DNA from: Rhizobium sp. Leaf262
GTDB taxonomy: Bacteria > Pseudomonadota > Alphaproteobacteria > Rhizobiales > Rhizobiaceae
Assembly (NCBI RefSeq): GCF_001422245.1
Contig: NZ_LMMM01000003.1
Span: 62,001-126,000, forward strand
Direction: 5' to 3'
Length of the DNA: 64,000 nucleotides
The notes under the pieces are model-generated. The model saw only the letters and a list, made by a program, of their open reading frames with translations, had not been told where the DNA came from and did not search any database. This document shows positions 9,553-19,544 of the stretch, one piece after another (position 1 is the stretch's first letter; each line of letters opens with the position of its first letter). The position numbers and the translations under genes are program-made.

Positions 9553-10803
9553 TCAATGAGTCGGCGGGTTCTGCGGTTGAAACAGAACGCCTTTTTCTCC
9601 GATCAGCACGAAGACAAGGCCGATAACCGATACGACGAAGAAGCCTGCGACCATGGGCAAGGCCGTGCCGTTGAAGGCCTGACCGATAGCAGCACCAATC
9701 AGCGAACCGCCGATCGTGCTCATGAAGCCGATGACCGACGACGCTGTTCCGGCCACATGGCCGAGCGGCTCCATCGCCAGCGAGTTGAAGTTCGAGCCGA
9801 TGAGGCCGAATTGGAACATCGACAGCGCAAACAGCAGGATGAAGAACAAGAAAGGCATCGGCTGCGGGCCGAAGATTTGCGCCAGCAGCCACACGAAGGT
9901 GATGACGATGAAGCCGATCAGTGAGCCATGCGAAAGCTTTCGCATGCCGAAACGTCCAACAAGCCGCGAGTTGAGAAATGACGACAGCGCCATGAACAGA
10001 GCAACGCCTGCGAAGGCCGCAGCAAACCACGCACCCAGACCATAGATGCCCTTATAGACCTGCTCCGCCGAGTTGATGAAACCGAACAGGGCACCAAAGA
10101 TAATCGTGCTGGCGATGGTGTAGCAAAGCGCAACCCGGTTGGTGAGGACGATCTTGAAGCCGTTGATGACGGAGGAGACGGTGAGAAGGCGCACGTCTTC
10201 TGGATGCAATGTTTCCGGCAGACGCAGATACATCCAGACGGTGACGATGACGGCAATCGCGGCCATGAAACCGAAAATGAGATGCCAGTCGCCGAAGAAC
10301 AGCACGATCTGCCCGGTTCCCGGCGCAATGACCGGCACGACCATGAACACCATCATGATCAACGACATGACTTCCGCCATCTGGCGACCGCCATAGATAT
10401 CGCGGACGATGGAGACCGTGATGACACGCGTGGCGGCAGAGCCAATGCCCTGAATGAAACGCAAAATCAACAGCCCGGCAAAGGACGGTACGAAGACGAC
10501 AGCGATGGACGATACGATGTAGATGGCAAGACCGAACAGCATCGGCTTGCGACGCCCGAAACGGTCTGAAATTGGCCCGTAAAACAGCTGCGAGATACCA
10601 AAGCCGATCAGATAGGCCGAGATGACATATTGGCGATGGTTTTCGTTGTCGACACCCAGCGATGCGCCGATTTCCTGCAAGCCCGGCAACATGATGTCGA
10701 TGGCAAGCGCGTTGAGCGCCATCAGCGCTGCAGCAAGCGCGATGAATTCCGTACGCCCCATGGCAATGGTGCGAGCCGGACCGGATTGTGAAAGATTTGT
10801 CAC
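9553..10803 (-). CDS. Bcr/CflA-type MFS drug exporter
   Basis: This 416-residue inner-membrane protein has about 12 hydrophobic segments. The family signatures are visible: ALNALAIDIMLPGLQ in helix 1, and the loop 2-3 motif GPISDRFGRRKP. These place it in the DHA1 drug:proton antiporter group. The first codon is GTG at 10803; an ATG 14 codons inside (10761) lacks a ribosome site. It is a single gene running tail to tail with the phosphatase pair. No repressor gene lies beside it, so its inducer and substrate are unknown. Confidence 0.9.
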   Translation of the reverse strand: MTNLSQSGPARTIAMGRTEFIALAAALMALNALAIDIMLPGLQEIGASLGVDNENHRQYVISAYLIGFGISQLFYGPISDRFGRRKPMLFGLAIYIVSSIAVVFVPSFAGLLILRFIQGIGSAATRVITVSIVRDIYGGRQMAEVMSLIMMVFMVVPVIAPGTGQIVLFFGDWHLIFGFMAAIAVIVTVWMYLRLPETLHPEDVRLLTVSSVINGFKIVLTNRVALCYTIASTIIFGALFGFINSAEQVYKGIYGLGAWFAAAFAGVALFMALSSFLNSRLVGRFGMRKLSHGSLIGFIVITFVWLLAQIFGPQPMPFLFFILLFALSMFQFGLIGSNFNSLAMEPLGHVAGTASSVIGFMSTIGGSLIGAAIGQAFNGTALPMVAGFFVVSVIGLVFVLIGEKGVLFQPQNPPTH

Positions 10804-10896
10804 GGAATTTGTCCCAAAAGAACGGCAAAGGCGTCGCTTGGGGCAACGCCTGGGCAGGTTTTTAAAAGTAGGGGGGCCGGGGTATCCCGGCCGGAA

Positions 10897-11229
10897 TCAC
10901 GCCGCGCGGACGCTGATACCCTGTTCCTGAAGTTGTTCCTGAAGCTCGCCCGACTGGAACATCTCTCTCACGATGTCGCAGCCGCCAAGAAATTCGCCCT
11001 TGATGTAGAGCTGCGGAATGGTCGGCCAGTTGGAATAATCCTTGATGCCCTGACGCAGATCGGCATCTGCAAGAACGTTGATGCCCTTGTATTCCACGCC
11101 CAGGTAATCGAGAATCTGTACGACCTGCCCGGAAAAACCACACTGCGGAAACTGCGGTGTGCCTTTCAGAAAGAGCACGATATCGTTGCCCTTCACTTCG
11201 CCGTCGATCATGTCGTGAATGCCGCTCAT
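10897..11229 (-). CDS. grxD: Monothiol glutaredoxin (Grx4/GrxD type)
   Basis: This 110-residue protein delivers or relays [2Fe-2S] clusters with glutathione. The single-cysteine active site CGFS sits in [13 protein letters not shown], followed by WPTIPQLY and GGCDI, which bind glutathione. The second ATG (11229) is preferred because AAAGGAA is eight bases upstream of it, while the first ATG is only two bases away. Rhizobial grxD usually follows bolA. No bolA is present here, and brnTA is the next gene upstream. Confidence 0.95.
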   Translation of the reverse strand: MSGIHDMIDGEVKGNDIVLFLKGTPQFPQCGFSGQVVQILDYLGVEYKGINVLADADLRQGIKDYSNWPTIPQLYIKGEFLGGCDIVREMFQSGELQEQLQEQGISVRAA

Positions 11230-11378
11230 GGCCATTTCCTTTCACACGCGGTTCAAGGCCGCTGCTTCGTTTGTTCTTAAATAACATGGTGGCGCGTGAT
11301 TTCCAGCCATGAAAGGCAAAAAATCAAAGGCGATGACGCATATCGGCTATGTGTCGACCGATGGCTGGGATGGGAAGC

Positions 11379-11642
11379 CTAAGCCTGATCAAGACCTGCG
11401 GCTTTCTTCAGCACCTCGTCAATACGCGCCTGCCAGCCGGGACCTGTTGCCTTATAGTGCTCAACCACCTCCGGGCTCAAGCGAATGGAGAGCGCAACTT
11501 TCGTTGGGGTCTTTTGTCGGCCGCGTGTCTTGGGGAAAAACGTGGCGATATCACTTGGCAGTTGCGAGGTTGGTTTCGCACGCCCGAAATCTGCGTCGGT
11601 CCATTCCGGGTTGTCGACATCAATGACTGTTTTGTTTGACAT
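11379..11642 (-). CDS. brnA: BrnA-type antitoxin
   Basis: This 87-residue antitoxin of a type II pair has a hydrophilic N-terminal half that should wrap the toxin, beginning MSNKTVIDVDNPEWTDADF. Its C-terminal half, TPTKVALSIRLSPEVVEHY, is a ribbon-helix-helix-like DNA-binding region. ATG 11642 is chosen because AAGGA sits eleven bases before it; another ATG at 11651 is too close. The start lies inside the last codons of brnT (about 23-base overlap), so translation is coupled, toxin first. BrnA should bind its own promoter together with BrnT. Confidence 0.9.
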   Translation of the reverse strand: MSNKTVIDVDNPEWTDADFGRAKPTSQLPSDIATFFPKTRGRQKTPTKVALSIRLSPEVVEHYKATGPGWQARIDEVLKKAAGLDQA

Positions 11643-11889
11643 AACGGTCATATTCCTTCTTGTGCGCTCGGCGCAGACTGATAGCGCGTAGCCGCCCGTT
11701 ACGATGGGTGAAAGCAAGACAATGGGGTACGTCATCGATCAGGCCCCACGCGCGGTATCTAACTTCGCCATATTTATTACGATCATCCTCAAGGAAGGCG
11801 AGAATATCGAGGTCGGCTGCACGTGACAGCGAAATCCCGTGCTTGTCAAAGTTGATCTCATCCTTGTCAATATCGAATTCGATTTCCAT
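11620..11889 (-). CDS. brnT: BrnT-type toxin (RelE-like ribonuclease)
   Basis: This 89-residue toxin is of the BrnT family, in which the Brucella protein is an mRNA-cleaving RelE-fold ribonuclease. The family's opening pattern is present: EFDIDKDEINFDKHGISLSR. So is the closing RAISLRRAHKKEYDRY, carrying the Arg and Lys/Glu residues used in catalysis. Length is normal and the frame is intact. No ribosome site precedes ATG 11889, and a promoter lies right against it, so the message may be leaderless. Confidence 0.92.
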   Translation of the reverse strand: MEIEFDIDKDEINFDKHGISLSRAADLDILAFLEDDRNKYGEVRYRAWGLIDDVPHCLAFTHRNGRLRAISLRRAHKKEYDRYVKQNSH

Positions 11890-11922
11890 ATTGTATATAC
11901 GATTTGATTAAGTGAAAAGCAA
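11890..11922 (-). promoter_or_regulatory. brnT promoter with overlapping imperfect palindrome
   Basis: On the minus strand TTGCTT (11917-11922) is followed by 17 bases and TATATA (11894-11899), a good sigma-70 arrangement. The 14-base imperfect palindrome ATTGTATATACGAT at 11890-11903 covers the -10 box and reaches the start codon. It is a likely operator for BrnA autorepression (inference). Confidence 0.6.
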
Positions 11923-11934
11923 TATAATTAAATC

Positions 11935-11959
11935 GGGGAAGCAAATTTGAAGCTTCCCC
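11935..11959 (-). terminator. Hairpin after parE
   Basis: A perfect 8-bp stem (11935-11942 with 11952-11959) lies 40 bases beyond the parE stop. On the minus strand it is followed by an AT-rich stretch. It is a plausible terminator but lacks a strong T run. Confidence 0.5.
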
Positions 11960-11999
11960 TGTCATAAATTCACGCCAGTCCTATCCACTACCGTTACCT

Positions 12000-14066
12000 T
12001 CAGATATCCAGATTTTCCGCAAATGCTGAGCGATCCTGAATGAACCGGAAGCGTGCATCCGGTTTGGTGCCCATGAGATTGTCGACGGCTTCGCGGGTGC
12101 CTTCGAAATCCACGTCATCGATTTCCACGCGCAGTAGCGTGCGCTTGGAGGGGTCCATGGTGGTTTCCTTCAGCTGCGCGGGCATCATTTCACCAAGGCC
12201 TTTGAAGCGGCCGATTTCGACCTTTTTGCCCTTGAAGACGGTTTCCATCAGTTCGGCGCGGTGCGCGTCGTCACGGGCATAGACCGTTTTTGCACCCTGG
12301 CGGATGACGTAAAGCGGCGGTACGGCGAGATAGAGATGGCTGCCGCGAATGAGTTCCGGCATTTCCTGATAGAAGAAGGTGATCAGCAGCGAGGCGATGT
12401 GTGCGCCATCGACGTCGGCATCGGTCATGATGACGATGCGCTCATAGCGCAAATCCTCGTCGCGATACTTTGTGCGCGTGCCGCAACCCAGCGCCTGAAT
12501 GAGATCGGCGATCTGCTGGTTGGCAGACAGCTTTTCGCGGCTGGCACTGCCGACGTTGAGGATTTTACCGCGTAGCGGCAGGATGGCCTGATTGGCGCGG
12601 TTGCGCGCCTGCTTGGCCGAACCGCCAGCCGAATCGCCTTCTACGATGAAAAGTTCGGCACCCTCAGCCGTGTTCTGCGAACAATCCGCCAGCTTGCCGG
12701 GCAGGCGCAGCTTGCGCACGGCGGTCTTGCGGTTGACTTCTTTTTCCTTGCGGCGGCGAAGACGTTCTTCGCAGCGTTCGATAACCCAGTCCAGCAGCTT
12801 GGCCGCTTCGTTGGGGTTGCCTGCGAGATAATGGTCAAACGGATCGCGCAGCGCGTTTTCAACGATACGCTGCGCTTCGACGGTCGCAAGCTTGTCCTTG
12901 GTCTGGCCGACGAATTCCGGCTCACGGATGAAGACCGAGAGCATGCCGACGGCGGAAATCATCACGTCATCGGTTGTGATTTCGCGGGCGCGCTTGTTCT
13001 GCGTCAGTTCAGCGTAATTCTTCAGGCCCTTGGTCAGCGCGATGCGAAGCCCGGCTTCGTGCGTGCCGCCTTCAGGCGTGGGAATAGTGTTACAATAGGA
13101 ATGCAGTTGCGCATCGCCACCGTACCAGGTGACCGCCCATTCCATGGCGCCGTGGCCACCAGTCTTTTCCGTCTTTCCGGCGAAGATTTCCCGCGTGACG
13201 GTGAAGTCCTTGCCGAGCGTGGCCGCCAGATAATCCTTCAAACCACCGGGGAAGTGGAACACGGCCTTTTCCGGGATGTCACCATCCGGTGGCACCATGC
13301 CGGGATCGCAGCTCCATCGTATCTCGACGCCGCCGAACAGATAGGCTTTCGAACGCGCCATGCGGAAAATGCGTGCCGGTTCGAACTTTGCGTGATCTCC
13401 GAAGATTTGCGGATCGGGGTGGAAACGCACACGCGTACCACGACGATTGTGCACATCGCCCAGTTCCTCAAGCCCACCCATGGGAATGCCGCGCGAAAAG
13501 CGCTGGCGATAGAGCTTGCGGTTTCGGGCCACTTCCACTTCGAGCAGGTCTGACAGGGCATTGACGACGGAGACGCCGACGCCGTGCAGGCCGCCCGAGG
13601 TCTCATAGGCCTTGCCATCGAACTTGCCGCCCGCATGCAGCTTGGTCATGATGACTTCGAGCGTGGATTTGCCCGGCACCTGCGGATGGTTTTCCACAGG
13701 AATACCGCGACCATTATCGCTGACGGTCAGAAAGCCTTCGGCATCGAGATGCACTTCGATGAAATTGGCGTGGCCTGCGACTGCCTCGTCCATCGAGTTA
13801 TCTATGACTTCGGCAAACAGATGGTGCAGCGCTTTTTCATCCGTGCCGCCAATATACATGCCGGGGCGCATGCGCACGGGCTCGAGCCCTTCCAGCACGC
13901 GAATGGAGGATGCGCCATATTCCTGCTCGGAGGAGGTGGTTACCAGCGCAGGCTTAGACACGCTGGCAACGGCTTTCACCGCAGGCGCAGGTTTGGCTAC
14001 AGCCATGTCCGGCTCCTGTGGCTTCGATGCGGTTTGGCTTGAAAAGAGATCGTTGCTATCGTCCAT
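12000..14066 (-). CDS. parE: DNA topoisomerase IV subunit B
   Basis: This is the ATPase subunit that partners ParC to decatenate daughter chromosomes. The 688 residues include the GHKL ATP site (EVIDNSMDEAVAGHA; GRGIPVENH; GGLHGVGVSVVNAL) and the TOPRIM region EGDSAGGSAKQARNR with DADVDGAHI. A roughly 50-residue Ala/Pro-rich N-terminal extension precedes the conserved YGASSIRVLEGLEPVRMRPG. Absence of the long GyrB insert and the overall length favour ParE over GyrB. The gene is transcribed alone. Confidence 0.95.
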   Translation of the reverse strand: MDDSNDLFSSQTASKPQEPDMAVAKPAPAVKAVASVSKPALVTTSSEQEYGASSIRVLEGLEPVRMRPGMYIGGTDEKALHHLFAEVIDNSMDEAVAGHANFIEVHLDAEGFLTVSDNGRGIPVENHPQVPGKSTLEVIMTKLHAGGKFDGKAYETSGGLHGVGVSVVNALSDLLEVEVARNRKLYRQRFSRGIPMGGLEELGDVHNRRGTRVRFHPDPQIFGDHAKFEPARIFRMARSKAYLFGGVEIRWSCDPGMVPPDGDIPEKAVFHFPGGLKDYLAATLGKDFTVTREIFAGKTEKTGGHGAMEWAVTWYGGDAQLHSYCNTIPTPEGGTHEAGLRIALTKGLKNYAELTQNKRAREITTDDVMISAVGMLSVFIREPEFVGQTKDKLATVEAQRIVENALRDPFDHYLAGNPNEAAKLLDWVIERCEERLRRRKEKEVNRKTAVRKLRLPGKLADCSQNTAEGAELFIVEGDSAGGSAKQARNRANQAILPLRGKILNVGSASREKLSANQQIADLIQALGCGTRTKYRDEDLRYERIVIMTDADVDGAHIASLLITFFYQEMPELIRGSHLYLAVPPLYVIRQGAKTVYARDDAHRAELMETVFKGKKVEIGRFKGLGEMMPAQLKETTMDPSKRTLLRVEIDDVDFEGTREAVDNLMGTKPDARFRFIQDRSAFAENLDI

Positions 14067-14239
14067 TGTGCCCAGTTCAATCAGAATTTGGCCATGCGAG
14101 CAGGCTTATGATGTGCCAGTAATGGCAACGCCCATTTGCTACTCAAGCACGGATGATCGGTTTTCGCGTCGTCCAAGGATTGCGCCGCGCTTGCTCGGAT
14201 GGCAAGTGTTCTGGCTGAATTGAACGGGTTCCTCAAGGC

Positions 14240-15121
14240 ATGTCCACAGCTATCTTCACCTTTTGTACTCTTTTTTGCCTGTCTGTTGCCGTCGTGCCAG
14301 CCTCGGCGCAAGGCACCGCCGGGCCATTGAAACCTTTCAAGGATGAGCTGTTTTCCAGCCAGACGGTGCTTTCCACCGGCGATAACGGTGCATCTGAAAT
14401 CATCGATTATCAGGAAATGCGCGACATCAACGGGCGCGACGAAACGCCGGAACGCCGTGTGAAGCGACAATATGTCGATCTCGCACCGAAGAAGTTCCAG
14501 GAGCTGGAAACACTTTCGGTCGGGGGCAGGGCGCTGGATGTTGGCCGCGTGGGTGCGGCCAGCGGGCAGGCGTTCACGGTCATCTTCATTCACGGTCGGG
14601 GCGGAGACCGCAGACTGGGCATGAACGACTATACGTTCGGCGGCAATTTCAACCGGCTGAAGAACCTCGCCGTCGCCAATGGCGGCACCTATTACGCACC
14701 GAGCGTGAAAAGCTTCGATGAGAAGGGCGTCGCCGATATTGCAGCCCTGATTGCCGATGCGAAAGCGAAATCCGGTGGGCGTCCCGTCATCCTAGCGTGC
14801 GCCTCCATGGGAAGCTTCATTTGCTATGGCATCAGCCGTGACCAGAAAGCGGTATCCGACCTGAAAGGCATGGCCATTTTGGGTGGCGCGGTCGATCCTG
14901 ATTTTCCGAAAAGCGCTTACGTGAAAGCGAAGGAGCCAGTCTGGTTCACCCATGGCAGCGAAGACAGGGTCTATTCGGCAGAGCAGCAATCCACGATGTT
15001 CCGCTCTTTGCTGAAAGCCGGGCAGCCGGTGCGGTTCACGCTGTATAAAGGCGGAACGCACGGTACTCCGGTACGCATGACGGATTGGCGGGCCGTGTTG
15101 AACTACCTGATATCACGTTGA
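14240..15121 (+). CDS. Secreted alpha/beta-hydrolase-like protein
   Basis: The 293-residue product begins with a signal peptide ending in VPASAQ. It then has the alpha/beta-hydrolase elements: oxyanion loop FIHGRGGD near residue 117, nucleophile elbow CASMGS near 191, acid in HGSEDRVYS, and a late histidine in GGTHGTP. The elbow starts with Cys where most members have Gly (GxSxG becomes CxSxG). An esterase or a similar periplasmic hydrolase is likely, with unknown substrate. It is divergent from parE and not linked to any pathway gene. tpiA follows after a 186-base gap. Confidence 0.8.
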   Translation: MSTAIFTFCTLFCLSVAVVPASAQGTAGPLKPFKDELFSSQTVLSTGDNGASEIIDYQEMRDINGRDETPERRVKRQYVDLAPKKFQELETLSVGGRALDVGRVGAASGQAFTVIFIHGRGGDRRLGMNDYTFGGNFNRLKNLAVANGGTYYAPSVKSFDEKGVADIAALIADAKAKSGGRPVILACASMGSFICYGISRDQKAVSDLKGMAILGGAVDPDFPKSAYVKAKEPVWFTHGSEDRVYSAEQQSTMFRSLLKAGQPVRFTLYKGGTHGTPVRMTDWRAVLNYLISR

Positions 15122-15307
15122 GCATAAAAGAAGCGGTTGGCTGATCGAAAATCGACAAAATGCGACGATTTTGACCAAAGTTTTGAACCGAAACCTTTCT
15201 TTTTTGTACCAAATGATCTCGCTAGCCTTTAAGACTTAGCCTGTATCTGCCGTTACCGGCGTCCGGTCTATCCCGGCGCCATGTTAGTTAAGAGGAATGG
15301 ATCGCTT

Positions 15308-16078
<771 letters not shown>

Positions 16079-16180
16079 TCGCTTCTTTCGTGTTACAGGG
16101 GCTTGGAATACGCTTTCGCCTCATGTAAAGAGCCGCAAACTTCTTCATTGTGCTCCCAACGGGGCATGGAATGGATTGTC

Positions 16181-16651
16181 ATGCAGAACGTACTGATTGT
16201 TATTCATCTCATGATCGTGCTGGCGCTTGTCGGCGTGGTTCTGATCCAGCGTTCCGAAGGCGGTGGCCTTGGTATTGGCGGTGGTTCGGGCTTCATGTCC
16301 GCACGCGGTACGGCAAATGCCCTGACGCGCACCACGGCCATCCTCGCGGCGCTGTTCTTCGCAACGTCCCTCGGTCTTGGTCTTCTGACCCGCTACGAAT
16401 CGCGTCCCACCGATATTCTGGACCGTATTCCCGCCACACAAGGGCAGGGTAACGGCATTCTGGATACGCTCGGTCCATCGTCTGGCACGCCTGCGGCTCC
16501 GGCACAGAACGGCGTTCCCTCGACGAATGGCGCTGCTGCTCCGGCTACAGGCGCTGCGCCTGCCACGGGTACGGCTCCGGCTACGACGCCTGCCACTCCG
16601 GCACCAGCGACACCGGCTCCGGCCAACAACGCAGTTCCAACCGGCCAGTAA
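16181..16651 (+). CDS. secG: Protein translocase subunit SecG
   Basis: This small inner-membrane partner of SecYE aids preprotein export. It begins MQNVLIVIHLMIVLALVGVV (first helix), followed by the conserved LIQRSEGGGLGIGGGSG loop, and a second helix near residues 50-70. The C-terminal half is a low-complexity Pro/Ala/Thr-rich tail, common in rhizobial SecG and longer than the E. coli form (156 residues in all). The start at 16181 is set by the family N terminus. Confidence 0.95.
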   Translation: MQNVLIVIHLMIVLALVGVVLIQRSEGGGLGIGGGSGFMSARGTANALTRTTAILAALFFATSLGLGLLTRYESRPTDILDRIPATQGQGNGILDTLGPSSGTPAAPAQNGVPSTNGAAAPATGAAPATGTAPATTPATPAPATPAPANNAVPTGQ

Positions 16652-16672
16652 AACCGGTTCAATCCTATCACT

Positions 16673-16699
16673 CCGGCAGGCCAAAAGCCTGCCGGTTTT
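16673..16699 (+). terminator. Terminator after secG
   Basis: A perfect 9-bp stem (16673-16681 with 16687-16695) is followed by TTTTCTTTT. It separates secG from pyrG, so pyrG probably has its own promoter within 16700-16800. Confidence 0.85.
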
Positions 16700-16797
16700 C
16701 TTTTGTTTAGATTCCGGGCAAGCCTGCCGCATTTCATCAACAGGTGAATGCGGGCGTTCAGAAATTTGGGCTGGCGGAATCACTCTTTTAAAGGTAA

Positions 16798-18438
<1,641 letters not shown>

Positions 18439-18449
18439 GGCGACGGAAA

Positions 18450-19322
18450 ATGATGGCAAAGAAAAGTTTTCTGGAATTCCATCAGCTTGATGTGGACGTA
18501 TTGAATATGATCTTAGCCCGTGCCGAGGAATTGGCGCGGGCTTGGTCTTTGCGGACCATGCCGCAATGTCTGGCCGGGAAAAGTGTTGCGGTTATTGCCG
18601 ATGATACTGGCTGGCGCAATACGACAACGTTCGATCTCGGTGTTCGGGCCATGGGTGGTCTGAGCGTGCTGCCTCCAGTTCGCTTCAATGTAAGAGAGAC
18701 CACGGCTGATCTGGCTGGTTATCTTGATAACTGGTTCGACATTCTCATCGTCCGTACACGCTCGTTAGAGACGCTGCGGGAGTTGGCTAATTTTGCAAAA
18801 GTACCCGTCATCAATGCCAGAACGGCAACAAATCACCCTTGCGAGACGCTCGGCGATTTGGCTTACATCAAGACCAAGCGCGGCTCCGTTGATGGATTGA
18901 AAGTGGTCGGTGTCGCACCGGATGCCAATATTTTGCGTTCATGGGTCGAGGCATCTATCGCGTTACCAATCGAGGTCGTGCAAGTCTATCCGCAGCAATG
19001 GCATGTTCGTGACGACACTTTGCTGAACAAAAGTTTTCGTGCAAGCACCGATATGAATGAATTGTTGGATGCGGACGTCATCATTACCGATTCTTGGGCG
19101 ACTGGTGGTGATTCAGAGCAATTTAAGAACTTTATGATTACCGGTTCATTTCTGGACCAACTTAAAAGCAATGCTGTTTTTCTACCATGCCCACCCGTTT
19201 TGCGTGGTCAGGAAGTAAGCGTTGACGCGATGGAGCATGTTCTGTGCCAAAGCAGAGACGCCAAGGCCTACTTGCTCCACGCACAAAATGCATTGTTGGA
19301 ATGGATCATTTCTACATCCTGA
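18450..19322 (+). CDS. Ornithine/aspartate carbamoyltransferase-like protein with altered active site
   Basis: This 290-residue protein shows the carbamoyltransferase fold along its whole length, closest in pattern to ornithine carbamoyltransferases. The usual phosphate loop STRTR becomes GWRNT (residues 54-58), which keeps only the central Arg. HPCQ becomes HPCE (129-132). The Asn pair of the GDxNN motif becomes N-I (160-161). The SMG loop becomes WATGG (216-220). HCLP becomes PCPP (246-249). The fold is therefore kept, but several ligand contacts differ, so ordinary ornithine carbamoylation is doubtful. Base composition is also unusual: bases 19021-19140 contain only 49 G or C in 120, well below neighbouring genes. 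Function unknown; transfer is likely. Confidence 0.75.
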   Translation: MMAKKSFLEFHQLDVDVLNMILARAEELARAWSLRTMPQCLAGKSVAVIADDTGWRNTTTFDLGVRAMGGLSVLPPVRFNVRETTADLAGYLDNWFDILIVRTRSLETLRELANFAKVPVINARTATNHPCETLGDLAYIKTKRGSVDGLKVVGVAPDANILRSWVEASIALPIEVVQVYPQQWHVRDDTLLNKSFRASTDMNELLDADVIITDSWATGGDSEQFKNFMITGSFLDQLKSNAVFLPCPPVLRGQEVSVDAMEHVLCQSRDAKAYLLHAQNALLEWIISTS

Positions 19323-19422
19323 GTCGAATGATGGAGCGCTCCTCAACAGCCTCCACCTCATCCGCAACGGCGCAGCGATGCTGGCTTTCTTGTTGGATTA
19401 ATACGATTGCGCGGCTGTTACC

Positions 19423-19443
19423 CACAGAGAGCGCCTCTCTGTG
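19423..19443 (+). terminator. Hairpin downstream of the carbamoyltransferase-like gene
   Basis: A perfect 9-bp stem (19423-19431 with 19435-19443) with a three-base loop lies about 100 bases after the stop codon. It is followed by AAAA rather than T on the plus strand. It could stop transcription weakly or protect the message end. Confidence 0.35.
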
Positions 19444-19544
19444 AAAACATCGGTTACACCCCAAAAATTCACCTTGCGGAACCCTTTCAACAATTACGCA
19501 TTTCACATCACGATATATTCATCGATATTGCATGGGGGCGTATA

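Noticed and set aside
11309-11400. Short frame containing IGYVSTDG, reminiscent of the start of a serine recombinase.
   Set aside because: The match is eight residues, lacks the conserved Arg-Val before STD, and nothing downstream resembles a resolvase. Probably chance.
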